Assembly (NCBI RefSeq): GCF_013155265.1
Contig: NZ_JABJXU010000002.1
Span: forward strand, 1 to 64,000
Length of the DNA stretch: 64,000 nucleotides
Source of the DNA: Enterococcus sp. MMGLQ5-1
GTDB taxonomy: Bacteria > Bacillota > Bacilli > Lactobacillales > Streptococcaceae
Reading direction: 5' to 3'
In this document: one piece after another, positions 44,301 through 52,148 of the stretch
Layout of the letters: every line of letters starts with the position of its first letter
Position numbering within the stretch: the stretch's first letter is position 1
Made by a program: the position numbers and the translations under genes
Notes under the pieces: model-generated
What the model saw: the letters and a program-made list of their open reading frames with translations, nothing else
Database searches by the model: none
Told to the model about the DNA's origin: nothing

Positions 44301-45589
44301 CGAAGCATTTTGAGTTAGCTGAACAAAATAAACCCGTTACCTTTACTAAGGAAATGCGTAAGAAGCATACTTTATTAATGCCAATGCTATCACCAATCCA
44401 CCAAGAAGGATTAGTCGAGGAAGCCTTTAAATCTAGCGGTTATCATGTGGTAACATTACCAGCAATGGATCGCCAAGCGGTTGATGTTGGTTTGAAATAT
44501 GTTAATAACGATTCCTGCTATCCTGCGATAATTTCGATTGGTCAGCTCATCAAGGCACTCGAATCCGGTGATTATGATTTAAATAACACATCAGTCATGA
44601 TGTCGCAAACCGGTGGTGGCTGTCGGGCGACAAACTATATTCCTTTACTTCGTAAAGCATTAAAAGATGCCGGTTTTGAACAGGTGCCAGTTGTTTCAGT
44701 TTCAATGGGAAATAAGGGTGTTGAGGATACACCAGGGTTTAAAATAACGATTCCCTTTGCTAAAAGAATGTTTCTAGCGGCCATGTATGGTGATTTATTT
44801 GAGCGTGTGATTTATCGCACCCGTCCGTATGAGCTTGAAAAGGGACAGGTTAATGCGCTTTATGATTATTGGGTAGAAAAGGCTAGGAAAAATGTTAGGA
44901 ATGGTTCGTTTACGCAATTTAACTATTATATGAAACGGATTATCAAGTCATTTGATACCACACCAATTTCTGATGAACGTAAGCCACGTGTTGGTGTTGT
45001 TGGTGAAATTTTAGTTAAGTACGCGCCAACAGCAAATAATGATATTGTGGGAATTATTGAGTCTGAGGGTGCAGAGGCTGTCGTTCCAGATTTGATTGGC
45101 TTCATGAATTACTCGCTCTATAATCAAATTTGGAAGTCCGAAGAGCTTAATATGAGCAGTAAATCTGGTAAGCTTTCAAAATTAATGATTGATTTCATTG
45201 AATTTGTTGAGAAGCCAATGCATAAGGCTTTAGTTAATTCAGAACGCTTTGATGGTATTAATTCAATCTACGATATTGCTAATGAGGCATCAAATGTCAT
45301 TTCAATTGGTAATCATACTGGTGAAGGCTGGTTCTTAACTGGTGAAATGATTGAATTACTTGAAAATAAAGTGAATAATATTGTTTGCTTGCAGCCATTT
45401 GGCTGCTTGCCAAATCATATTGTTGGTAAAGGCATGATTAAGGAATTACGCCGTCAATACCCTAAAGCAAATATTGCCCCAATTGATTATGATCCTGGGG
45501 TTTCAGTTGTCAATCAGCTTAATCGTATTCGTTTGATGATGGCGACTGCGAAGAAAGAAATTAAAAAAGAAAATATGATCTCTCGTTAG
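41327..45589 (+). CDS. Giant acyl-CoA dehydratase activase-like protein (two BadF/HgdC ATPase domains, DUF2229, HgdB-like region)
   Basis: 1420 residues. Two ASKHA ATPase domains lie in tandem: GIDVGSTTVKLV with ELGGEDAKITF and NGTCAGGTGAFID (about 1-270), and GIDAGSTTTKVVL with DIGGQDMKAM and EACSSGCGSFIE (about 315-580). A Cys-rich stretch follows (CGLCENQCSL, then GNRCERG near 600-635). A DUF2229-like region comes next (SSDTVCYPAKMAHGH, NSFGCGLDAV), and then a C-terminal HgdB-like part (NDSCYPAIISIGQ, SQTGGGCRATNYIP, LQPFGCLPNHIVGKG). In the family the ATPase drives low-potential electrons through an Fe-S cluster to a dehydratase or double-cubane protein; here both parts are fused. The substrate is unknown. 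Confidence 0.9.
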   Translation: MYRAGIDVGSTTVKLVVFDPSDKLIFSKYERHFSDIKTAAIKVIKEARTLIGDVEASIAITGSGGIGLSEVTDIPFVQEVIAATMAVEKLIPQTDVVIELGGEDAKITFFDGALEQRMNGTCAGGTGAFIDQMAQLLKTDANGVNELAKNYQTIYPIASRCGVFAKTDVQPLINEGARREDIAASIFQAVVNQTIAGLAAGRKIQGNIAFLGGPLFFMSELRRRFVETLNIAPENIVFPDNSQLFVAMGAALEEEQIALKLSTIIERLETDHSESLVPQNTLEVLFNDEAELAEFRARHNQAQANFKALSAHHGAAYLGIDAGSTTTKVVLTDDEGAILFDYYGNNNGQPLENVIEVIQTLYEKLPADVYIAQSCVTGYGEHLIKNALKVDFGEVETMAHYKAANFFQPGVDFILDIGGQDMKAMTITDQALSSIQLNEACSSGCGSFIETFAKSMQYDVKEFAKVALLSKHPVDLGSKCTVFMNSKVKQVQKEGATVADISAGLSYSVIKNALYKVIKIKKPEDLGEKVVVQGGTFYNEAVLRAFEKVSGREVVRPSIAGLMGAYGCALIAQERAEEHPETTLLSSEELAEFTTTKEFVNCGLCENQCSLTLTVFNDGRKFVTGNRCERGAEKAMQIKIEIKKKKVNLVDYKYKRLFSYKSLSKKKAAHGTIGIPRVLNMYENYPLWHTILTDLGFRVVISPRSDKKLYEKGMETISSDTVCYPAKMAHGHIESLIEKKVDKIFYPSVIFEQQEQKAAENHFNCPIVQSYPEVIEKNIDAIRDGEVGYLHPFVNLADEESVVLALTKAFAADGITEAMVRPAVSHGFQEMKAFKVDLREKADDLLMKVSLNNEKAIVLAGRPYHLDPEINHGIANVITQEGFHVLTEDMVSDIEEVSGLRVVNQWVYHSRLYAAAKFVAKNKNLELVQLNSFGCGLDAVTTDQVEEIMRGYHKLYTVLKIDEGSNLGAIRIRLRSLKAAVNERDKRKIEIPKHFELAEQNKPVTFTKEMRKKHTLLMPMLSPIHQEGLVEEAFKSSGYHVVTLPAMDRQAVDVGLKYVNNDSCYPAIISIGQLIKALESGDYDLNNTSVMMSQTGGGCRATNYIPLLRKALKDAGFEQVPVVSVSMGNKGVEDTPGFKITIPFAKRMFLAAMYGDLFERVIYRTRPYELEKGQVNALYDYWVEKARKNVRNGSFTQFNYYMKRIIKSFDTTPISDERKPRVGVVGEILVKYAPTANNDIVGIIESEGAEAVVPDLIGFMNYSLYNQIWKSEELNMSSKSGKLSKLMIDFIEFVEKPMHKALVNSERFDGINSIYDIANEASNVISIGNHTGEGWFLTGEMIELLENKVNNIVCLQPFGCLPNHIVGKGMIKELRRQYPKANIAPIDYDPGVSVVNQLNRIRLMMATAKKEIKKENMISR

Positions 45590-45602
45590 TCATATATTTA
45601 AG

Positions 45603-45629
45603 AGAAGGTGTTACTAGCACCTTCTTTTT
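45603..45629 (+). terminator. Terminator of the activase-like gene
   Basis: AGAAGGTG (45603-45610), loop TTACTAG, CACCTTCT (45618-45625), then T's. Further on, GGATTGTTTC/GAAACAATCC makes another 10-bp hairpin with a 3-base loop near 45672-45694 (no T run). A -10 box TATAAT for the next gene is at 45834-45839. Confidence 0.88.
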
Positions 45630-45869
45630 GTCATTTTCATTGAAACGTAGCCGTCTTAATGTAATTCTCGGATTGTTTCCCAGAAACAATCCCATTATCA
45701 TAGGTCTACTGCTGTTTTATACTAATTCCGTATCAATGCTATGCTTATTAAGTCTTTCCGAATTTTCTCAAGCTAGTTATTGAAATTTTCAGAAAAATCA
45801 TGAATTTACAATTACAATTCGCAAACTAATTGATATAATAGATACATTAAGTTAGAAATGGTGTGACTA

Positions 45870-46559
45870 ATGACAAATTTAAAGGAATATCGAATTTATG
45901 AGGGCTTGAGGATTGCGCTTTCGCTAACCTTTATTGGTGGCTTTTTAGATGCTTATTCATTTAAAATGCTTGGCGGTCGTTTTGCAAGCATGCAATCTGG
46001 TAATTTAATTTATTTTTCACTTAATCTAATTGAGGGTAATTATCAAAAAGCAATACTTTATGTATTTCCAGTGCTCTCTTTTTTCTGTGGTAGTATGACC
46101 TGTATTTTTGTAAAGCGGTATACTCAACAACGAAATCTTAGATGGCATATAACAGCAAGTATAGTTGAGTTAAGCGGATTTGTAATTCTTACTTTTCTTT
46201 CAATTCGTTTAAATCATGAGCTGCTTATCGTGATGATTGCTTTTTTAGCAGCAATTCAAGCAGAGAGTTTCAAAAGATTACGTGGTATGAGCTATGGTAC
46301 AATTATGAGTACAGGAAATGTTAAAAATTTAGGAATTTTTTTAACAACTGGTTTGTTAGATAATGATAGCAAAACATTAGAAAAAGCTAGAAATTCCTTT
46401 TTAGCAATTTTATTTTTTGTGTTTGGGGCAATTACAGCCGCCTATTCAACAGATTATCTCTTTGAATATGCGCTAATCATTGTCTGCTTACCGTTAGTTC
46501 TAATCTTAATCCTGTTAATTTTGGAGCATTTTGAACAAAAAAAGAGCTTTGAAATTTAA
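45870..46559 (+). CDS. DUF1275 (YoaK-like) membrane protein
   Basis: 229 residues, about six membrane helices. Opening LSLTFIGGFLDAYSFKMLGGRFASMQSGN is the DUF1275 hallmark, repeated in the middle as AIQAESFKRLRGMSYGTIMSTGNVKNLG. A family of unknown function with a transporter-like duplicated fold. Monocistronic, or read through to the small PC4-like gene 52 bases on. Confidence 0.9.
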   Translation: MTNLKEYRIYEGLRIALSLTFIGGFLDAYSFKMLGGRFASMQSGNLIYFSLNLIEGNYQKAILYVFPVLSFFCGSMTCIFVKRYTQQRNLRWHITASIVELSGFVILTFLSIRLNHELLIVMIAFLAAIQAESFKRLRGMSYGTIMSTGNVKNLGIFLTTGLLDNDSKTLEKARNSFLAILFFVFGAITAAYSTDYLFEYALIIVCLPLVLILILLILEHFEQKKSFEI

Positions 46560-46611
46560 TTTTTATCAAAAATGATGTAATAATTAATAGAGATAGTTAA
46601 AGGAGCACATG

Positions 46612-46821
46612 ATGGCAGATCTAAAATTTGAAATTACACAAGAGTTAGGTGTTTTATCTGAAAATGCAAAGGGTTGGCGTAAAGAATTAAACATGGTTAG
46701 CTGGAATGGCGCAGAGCCGAAATATGATATTCGGAGCTGGAGCCCTGATCATTCAAAAATGGGTAAGGGGATTACTCTAAGCTCAGAAGAATTTTCTGAA
46801 TTACAATCAATCTTAAAATAA
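46612..46821 (+). CDS. PC4/YdbC-like small nucleic-acid-binding protein
   Basis: 69 residues from ATG 46612 (AAGGAG, 6 bases upstream; ATG 46609 is too close). Sequence FEITQELGVLSENAKGWRKELNMVSW, then NGAEPKYDIRSWSPDHSKMGKGITLS, matches the YdbC/PC4 family of single-stranded-DNA-binding proteins related to the eukaryotic cofactor PC4. Followed by a strong terminator. Confidence 0.9.
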   Translation: MADLKFEITQELGVLSENAKGWRKELNMVSWNGAEPKYDIRSWSPDHSKMGKGITLSSEEFSELQSILK

Positions 46822-46838
46822 AAACACTTAATATAAAT

Positions 46839-46873
46839 AAAAGGGGTTGGGACAAAAAGTCCTAACCCTTTTT
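46839..46873 (+). terminator. Terminator after the PC4-like gene
   Basis: AAGGGGTTGGGAC pairs with GTCCTAACCCTT across a short A-rich loop, then T's to 46873. Confidence 0.88.
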
Positions 46874-46902
46874 GAATTGTTCATAATTTACGTGGGGACA
46901 AT

Positions 46903-46976
46903 GCGACAGCGACTAGTCAACGCCTAAGCAAAAAATCTGCTAAGGCACGTTGTCATAAGCTTTTCCGTAAGTCGCT
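46903..46976 (+). other. Two-stem fold in the repeat gap
   Basis: AGCGACT (46908-46914) pairs with AGTCGCT (46970-46976), enclosing GCCTAAGCA (46922-46930) with TGCTAAGGC (46938-46946; one A-A mismatch). No ORF and no T run. First of a series of structured elements filling 46,880-47,540. Confidence 0.5.
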
Positions 46977-47033
46977 GAAGCGACAGCTTAAATGCCATGG
47001 GAAATAGACAAATTGCCGAATATTGTCTAAAAA

Positions 47034-47267
47034 GCTGAAATGACCGTTTAGCGTTGTAGAAATTTAGGAAAAAGGCGTAAACAAGCTTATCTAAAATGCT
47101 GAAATGCCTTGCTCAGAAAGTTGAAACATAAACTAACTCTGCGTTTATTTACTCAGGCAGACTTTGCCCGAGCGCAGAGTGTACTTATGTGAAACTTTCT
47201 AGGCATTGAAGCTGGATTTGCTTGTGCGCACTTTTTCTCTAATTTCCTAAACGCAGGTCATTGAAGC
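47034..47267 (+). repeat. Nested long hairpin containing copy B of the 95-bp element
   Basis: Outer arms GCTGAAATGACC (47034-47045) and GGTCATTGAAGC (47256-47267) match at 10 of 12 pairs. Inside them TTTAGGAAA pairs with TTTCCTAAA (near 47064 and 47243), then GCTGAAATGCCT (47098-47109) with AGGCATTGAAGC (47201-47212). The centre, 47107-47201, is the 95-bp element shared inverted with 9134-9228, with its own inner repeat ACTCTGCG/CGCAGAGT. A small GC-rich hairpin with T run follows at about 47275-47299. Confidence 0.7.
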
Positions 47268-47305
47268 CGGGTTGCCTAAAAAGCGTAAACGGCTTTTTTG
47301 GGCGG

Positions 47306-47430
47306 GCCTTCTCTCTCAAAACTATTCAAATAGATACGTCATCCGGTCAGACAGAAAGCGTCTGACTGAATAAACGAATGACTCGTCTATTTTTCACAGT
47401 TTTAATCAGAGAGAGAAGGCACCTTTTTTT
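47306..47430 (+). repeat. Tandem long-hairpin repeat, copy 1
   Basis: Base stem GCCTTCTCTCTC (47306-47317) with GAGAGAGAAGGC (47409-47420), a second stem around AAATAGA/TCTATTT, and a top hairpin GTCAGAC-AGAAAGC-GTCTGAC. A seven-T run follows the base stem, as in a terminator with a very long loop. Starts 129 bp before copy 2 and is almost identical to it. Confidence 0.8.
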
Positions 47431-47434
47431 ACGG

Positions 47435-47546
47435 GCTTTCTTTCTCAAAACTATTCAAATAGATACGTCATGCGGTCAGACAGAAAACGTCTGACTGAAT
47501 AAACGAATGACTCGTCTATTTTTCATAGTTTTAATCAGAGAGAAAG
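47435..47546 (+). repeat. Tandem long-hairpin repeat, copy 2
   Basis: Base stem GCTTTCT with AGAAAGC (47531-47537), middle stem as in copy 1, top hairpin GTCAGAC-AGAAAAC-GTCTGAC, then CGCCC and T's. Relative to copy 1 the third base pair of the base stem changes from C-G to T-A on both sides, so pairing is kept. Confidence 0.8.
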
Positions 47547-47851
47547 CGCCCTTTTTATTTATTATTTAAGCTTTCACTAGCCTTTGCACCGAAATATAAT
47601 TGGTATCCTCTGGCTTTTAAAAAATTTTATCTGACAATAACAATTGATTAAAGCTATTTTATTAAACATTTGGGAATTTTCCCGTTGTTATGACACCATT
47701 CCCTATCTAGAGCGCGTTGTCCCAAACCATCACCAATCTATTGAAAACCTTTTCATTCAAAATTATACTCAATTTGTAATTGAAATTGATGAATCTCATA
47801 AATCAAATTTTTTTAAGATTTATCAGCATAAAAAAGAAAAGAGGTATAAAA
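47547..47851. other. Gap before the PTS operon
   Basis: AT-rich, presumably holds the PTS promoter (an ATATAAT is seen near 47592). A weak frame at 47644-47877 starts with TTG, lacks a ribosome site and overlaps the PTS gene, so it is not called. No catabolite-repression (cre) site was recognised. Confidence 0.4.
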
Positions 47852-48328
47852 ATGGGTTTAGTATTAGCAAGAATTGACCAAAGATTAATTCACGGTATTG
47901 TCGTGACACAATGGACGGCAACTACCAAAGCTAAACGCTTGATGGTGGTTGATGATTTAATTTCAAAAGATGAAGTACAAAAATCGGCGATGAGAATGAG
48001 CAAGCCAGCGGGTACTGGAATGTCAATTATCGACACTGAAACGGCTATCAATAATATTAAGGCTGGAAAATATGAAAGCCACAATGTTTTTTTAATTGTA
48101 AGAGAGCCAGAAACTTTGTTAAGAATGGCAGAGGCGGGTGTGACGCTGCCTAAAATTAATATCGGTATTATTTTTGATGGTCCAGACAAGCAAACCGTTA
48201 AAAAAATGGTTTCGGTCAATGAGCAAGAAATTGCTGATTTAAAAGCTTTAAAAGCACTTGGTGTACCTGTAACCTTTCATTTTGTTCCGTCTGAAGCTGA
48301 GGAGCCATTAGAAACATATATTAATTAA
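47852..48328 (+). CDS. PTS mannose-family transporter subunit IIB
   Basis: 158 residues from ATG 47852 (AGAGGTATAAAA upstream). Opening MGLVLARIDQRLIHGIV carries the phosphorylated His14 of the mannose/fructose/sorbose IIB class; the rest is a standard IIB domain. It receives phosphate from IIA (last of the four PTS genes here) and passes it to the sugar entering through IIC-IID. First gene of a PTS-glucosidase operon. Confidence 0.93.
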   Translation: MGLVLARIDQRLIHGIVVTQWTATTKAKRLMVVDDLISKDEVQKSAMRMSKPAGTGMSIIDTETAINNIKAGKYESHNVFLIVREPETLLRMAEAGVTLPKINIGIIFDGPDKQTVKKMVSVNEQEIADLKALKALGVPVTFHFVPSEAEEPLETYIN

Positions 48329-48346
48329 TGAAGGAAGTGATAGATA

Positions 48347-49144
48347 ATGGAAATTATTCAAGGTATTTTAATTATTTTATTAAGTTTTTGGATGGTGCTT
48401 GATCAGCAGGGCTTAGTGATTACAACTTGGTTTCCTGTGATGGTTGCATTTTTTGCTGGCTTGATTATGGGTGACCTGCAAACAGCGATGATTATTGGCG
48501 GAACTTTTCAATTGATGAATTTAGGTGTTGCTAATATTGGCGGCTCATCGGTTCCAAACTGGGGGCTTGCAAGCTTGGTTGGTATTTATGTTGCCATTAA
48601 AACGACAAATGATATTGAGCAAGCGAAGGCGGTAGCGCTTGCCGTTGGTGTGCCTGTTGGCATGCTTGGTTTACAGCTAGATGTTTTTGCCAAGCTAGCA
48701 AATACTTATGTCACACATCGTGCTCAAAAATTTGCGAATGAGAAAAATTTTAAAGCAATGAACCGTACCTTTTGGATTGGACCAGTCATTTTTGGCTTAT
48801 CTACAGCAATTCCTACGACGCTTTGCGTATTATTTGGCGATAAATTAGTTAAGCTTATTTTAGATTTTGTACCTGCTTGGTTTACTGACGGCTTATCAAT
48901 TGCTGGCAGTATGTTGCCAGTGGTTGGTATTGCTTTATTATTACAATTTATGCCTGTTAAAAAATACTTGACCTTTTTAGTGATTGGCTTCGTTTTTGCC
49001 GCTTATTTAAACTTGCCAATCTTAGGTATTTCCTTGCTAGGACTTGCCTTTGCCTATTATTTCTTTACGCAAAAAATGTCAGCACCAGTTGCTAATACAA
49101 GTAATGATACTGAAACTTTTGAGGGGGATGATTTTGATGAGTGA
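48347..49144 (+). CDS. PTS mannose-family subunit IIC
   Basis: 265 residues, multi-pass membrane protein. Motifs TTWFPVMVAFFAGLIMGDLQTAMIIGG and FQLMNLGVANIGGSSVPNWG are typical of mannose-class IIC. Forms the sugar channel with IID, whose start overlaps its end by eight bases. Confidence 0.93.
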   Translation: MEIIQGILIILLSFWMVLDQQGLVITTWFPVMVAFFAGLIMGDLQTAMIIGGTFQLMNLGVANIGGSSVPNWGLASLVGIYVAIKTTNDIEQAKAVALAVGVPVGMLGLQLDVFAKLANTYVTHRAQKFANEKNFKAMNRTFWIGPVIFGLSTAIPTTLCVLFGDKLVKLILDFVPAWFTDGLSIAGSMLPVVGIALLLQFMPVKKYLTFLVIGFVFAAYLNLPILGISLLGLAFAYYFFTQKMSAPVANTSNDTETFEGDDFDE

Positions 49145-49964
49145 TAATGAAAAATTAAATCAAACACAGGGTGTTGTTACGAAAAAAGACATTGATTATG
49201 CTGCATTTAGATATATGTTTATGGCATGTAATACTTTTAATTATGAAAATCAACAAGGACCTGCTGTGGTTTTTGGTTTAAATAAGGTTTTGCGAAAAAT
49301 TTATCCAAATGATGATGAATATGTTGAAGCATTAAATAACCATTTTAATTATTTTAATACAACGACCTGGATGGCTAATCTTTTATTAGGTGCCTCGATT
49401 GCAATGGAAGAAAAGGATGGCATCAAGTCAAAGGATGCGGTTCAAGCCTTTAAAACGGGGATGATGGGACCTTTGGCTGGTGTCGGCGATACGCTTGTTT
49501 GGGTACTTTATCCAACCATTATGGGCTCGATTGCGGCTTATATGGGGCTTCAAGGGAATCCAATCGGGACGATTATTTGGTTATTACTGAATGTCTTCTT
49601 CTTATTTTTCCGTTTGAAGCTATTCAGGGTTGGGTATTCTTCAGGCTTAAAATTAGTAACAGCGCTTGGTGATAAATTGTCAATATTTACTGAAGCAGCT
49701 TCAATCATGGGTTTAACCGTTGTCGGTGCCTTAATTCCATCAGTGATTAAAATGACGGTTGGTATCACTTTCAAAACGGGTAAGGTCAAGCTGCCAATCC
49801 AAACGGATGTGCTTGATAAAATTATGCCAGCACTTTTACCTGCATTGTTAACTTTTTTTGTTTATAAATTAATTGCTGGAAAGAAAGTGTCGATTACTAA
49901 GATTATCTTTGCCGTTATTATCTTTGCTTTAATTTGTTCATTCTTTGGTGTTTTAACAGTGTAA
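49137..49964 (+). CDS. PTS mannose-family subunit IID
   Basis: 275 residues from ATG 49137 (GAGGGGG 7-8 bases before); longer in-frame starts overlap IIC heavily and are rejected. Sequence FRYMFMACNTFNYENQQGPAVVFGLNKVL and MMGPLAGVGDTLVWVLYPTIMGSIAAYMG is the mannose-class IID signature. C-terminal membrane helix after a large peripheral domain. Confidence 0.93.
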   Translation: MSDNEKLNQTQGVVTKKDIDYAAFRYMFMACNTFNYENQQGPAVVFGLNKVLRKIYPNDDEYVEALNNHFNYFNTTTWMANLLLGASIAMEEKDGIKSKDAVQAFKTGMMGPLAGVGDTLVWVLYPTIMGSIAAYMGLQGNPIGTIIWLLLNVFFLFFRLKLFRVGYSSGLKLVTALGDKLSIFTEAASIMGLTVVGALIPSVIKMTVGITFKTGKVKLPIQTDVLDKIMPALLPALLTFFVYKLIAGKKVSITKIIFAVIIFALICSFFGVLTV

Positions 49965-49975
49965 TGGAGGGTATA

Positions 49976-50398
49976 ATGAAACGTAAAATTATTATTGCAT
50001 CACACCATCGCTTTGCCGATGGTTTAAAAGATACACTAGAATATATTGCACCTAATACAGCAGAAGTAGTGGCAATTTCAGCATATCTTACCAATGTACC
50101 AATTCAAGATGAAATCAATCAAGTATTGGCTGATATTGATGATAACTGTGAAGTCATCGTTTTTACTGATCTATTAGGTGGTTCGGTCAATCAAAATTTT
50201 TATCAATTTATCGAATTACCACATTTTCATTTAATAACGGGGATGAATTTACCAGTTGTCATGTCAATTATTCTTGCTTTAACCGATGACTATCTATCGG
50301 CTGAGACAATTCGTCTGGCAGTTGATGAAGCGCAGGCTCAACTCATTTATGTGAATGATTTTGTCAAAGCACAGACAATGGATGATGAGGATGAGTAA
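49976..50398 (+). CDS. PTS mannose-family subunit IIA
   Basis: 140 residues from ATG 49976 behind TGGAGGGTATA. The start KRKIIIASHHRFADGLKDTL contains the phospho-His10 (aligned to ManX His10) and FTDLLGGSVNQNF the conserved Gly-Ser region. Encoded separately from IIB. Its stop is adjacent to (4-base overlap with) the glucosidase start. Confidence 0.9.
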   Translation: MKRKIIIASHHRFADGLKDTLEYIAPNTAEVVAISAYLTNVPIQDEINQVLADIDDNCEVIVFTDLLGGSVNQNFYQFIELPHFHLITGMNLPVVMSIILALTDDYLSAETIRLAVDEAQAQLIYVNDFVKAQTMDDEDE

Positions 50399-50399
50399 A

Positions 50400-52070
50400 A
50401 TGAGTGATTGGTGGCGAAAAAGTGTTGTTTATCAAGTCTATCCGCAATCCTTTAAAGATACTACTGGTAATGGTATCGGCGATTTAAACGGGATTAAAGA
50501 AAAACTGCCTTATCTAGCTGACCTTGGTATTGACGTCATCTGGTTAAATCCAATTTATCAAAGTCCATTAGTCGACAACGGTTATGATATTTCAGATTAC
50601 TATCAAATTAATCCGATTTATGGCACAATGTCAGAGTTTGACGAATTATTGCAGGCTGCGCACGATTTAGGCATCAAAATTATTATGGATTTAGTTGTAA
50701 ATCACACTTCAGATCAGTACGAATGGTTTGAAAAATCAAAGCAATCTAAGGATAATGAATTTTCTGATTATTATATCTGGAAGGACCCAAAACCAGACGG
50801 TACACCACCCACCGACTGGGGCTCTACCTTTGGTGGTTCCGCTTGGGAATTCGTTGAAGCACGTAATCAATATTATCTGCATCTATTTGCTAAGGAGCAG
50901 CCTGACTTAAATTGGGAAAATCCAATTTTACGTGAAAAAATTTATCAAATGATGACCTTTTGGTTTGAAAAGGGTGTTGATGGCTTTAGGATGGATGTGA
51001 TTAGCTTGATTAGTAAACGTCAAGACTGGCCTCAAGCCTTACCGGGTGCTATTTACAGTAAAAGCTATTATGTTGGTGCTTCTAACGGACCACGTGTGCA
51101 CGAATTTTTGCAGGAAATGAATACAAAGGTTTTATCAAAGTATGATGTCCTAACGGTTGGTGAAACAGCGAATACTACAAGCAATCAGGCGATTTTATAT
51201 ACGGATCCAACACGGCGTGAATTGAATATGATTTTCCATTTTGATCATATGCACCTAGATTATGGTAAGTATGGTAAATTTTCCGATATCCGCTATAAGA
51301 TGAGTGATCTACGTGATGTGATGTCTGAATGGCAGGATAAGCTTGAAGGTAAAGGCTGGAACTCGCTATACTGGAGTAATCATGATCAACCACGAGCGGT
51401 TACTCGATTTGGTGACGATGGTAAATACCGTGTTGAATCTGCAAAAATGTTAGCAACGCTTTTGCATATGATGAAGGGGACACCTTATATTTTTCAAGGT
51501 GAAGAAATTGGGATGCGTAACGTGCCTTTTGAATCGCTTATGCAATATCAGGATATTGAAACTAAGGCGATGATTGCCGAAATGCGAGATGCTGGCGAGA
51601 CAGAAGAGACGATTAAGAAAATTGTCTATTTGAAATCTCGTGATAATGCGCGTACACCGATTGCATGGAACTCTGACGATAAATTTGGGTTTACTGAGGG
51701 CATACCATGGATTGATTATTCACCCGATAATACTGAGATTAATATTGAAGCAGCCCTTAATGATAAGTATTCGGTATTTTATCATTATCAAAAATTGATT
51801 CAGCTTCGTAAAACGTATGACATAATCGCTGAAGGTTTCTATGAATTGATTAATCCGAATGATTCAGAAATCTACGGCTATACACGGACGTTAAATCACG
51901 AAAAGCTAATTGTTATTTGTTCATTTAGTGAAGATAAGGTCAACTACGTGCTAGCTGATGAGCTAGTTGACGGACAGCTTTTACTCTCAAATTATCCTGA
52001 TTCGGCAGAAAAATTAATAAAAAAACTTGAATTAAGACCATATGAAGCTTTAATTTATTTGAAAAAATAG
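50400..52070 (+). CDS. GH13 alpha-glucosidase (oligo-1,6-glucosidase type)
   Basis: 556 residues from ATG 50400, overlapping the IIA stop. (Beta/alpha)8 amylase fold: YQVYPQSFKDTTGNGIGDL, DLVVNHTSDQYEWF, GFRMDVISLI (nucleophile Asp), TVGETANT (acid Glu) and WSNHDQPRAVTR (third Asp). GH13_31-type enzymes hydrolyse isomaltose, sucrose, palatinose or trehalose-6-phosphate. Being downstream of a PTS it may act on a phosphorylated disaccharide. The exact sugar cannot be read from the sequence. Confidence 0.9.
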   Translation: MSDWWRKSVVYQVYPQSFKDTTGNGIGDLNGIKEKLPYLADLGIDVIWLNPIYQSPLVDNGYDISDYYQINPIYGTMSEFDELLQAAHDLGIKIIMDLVVNHTSDQYEWFEKSKQSKDNEFSDYYIWKDPKPDGTPPTDWGSTFGGSAWEFVEARNQYYLHLFAKEQPDLNWENPILREKIYQMMTFWFEKGVDGFRMDVISLISKRQDWPQALPGAIYSKSYYVGASNGPRVHEFLQEMNTKVLSKYDVLTVGETANTTSNQAILYTDPTRRELNMIFHFDHMHLDYGKYGKFSDIRYKMSDLRDVMSEWQDKLEGKGWNSLYWSNHDQPRAVTRFGDDGKYRVESAKMLATLLHMMKGTPYIFQGEEIGMRNVPFESLMQYQDIETKAMIAEMRDAGETEETIKKIVYLKSRDNARTPIAWNSDDKFGFTEGIPWIDYSPDNTEINIEAALNDKYSVFYHYQKLIQLRKTYDIIAEGFYELINPNDSEIYGYTRTLNHEKLIVICSFSEDKVNYVLADELVDGQLLLSNYPDSAEKLIKKLELRPYEALIYLKK

Positions 52071-52074
52071 AATT

Positions 52075-52101
52075 AAGAATCTCTTATTTGTGATTCTTTT
52101 T
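52075..52101 (+). terminator. Terminator after the glucosidase gene
   Basis: AAGAATC (52075-52081), 10-base loop, GATTCTT (52092-52098) and T's. A -10-like TATAAT at 52106-52111 follows directly, so the regulator probably also has its own promoter. Confidence 0.65.
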
Positions 52102-52148
52102 CATGTATAATAGAATTAATCAGAATAAAGTTGGATTAATAGGGGTGA

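Noticed and set aside
47306-47546. Possible CRISPR-like repeat array
   Set aside because: Only two copies of about 110-nt hairpins with a 129-bp period; no short regular repeats with unique spacers and no cas genes.
47644-47877. 77-codon frame starting TTG before the PTS IIB gene
   Set aside because: No ribosome site, overlaps the well-supported IIB start at 47852, and the protein resembles nothing known.
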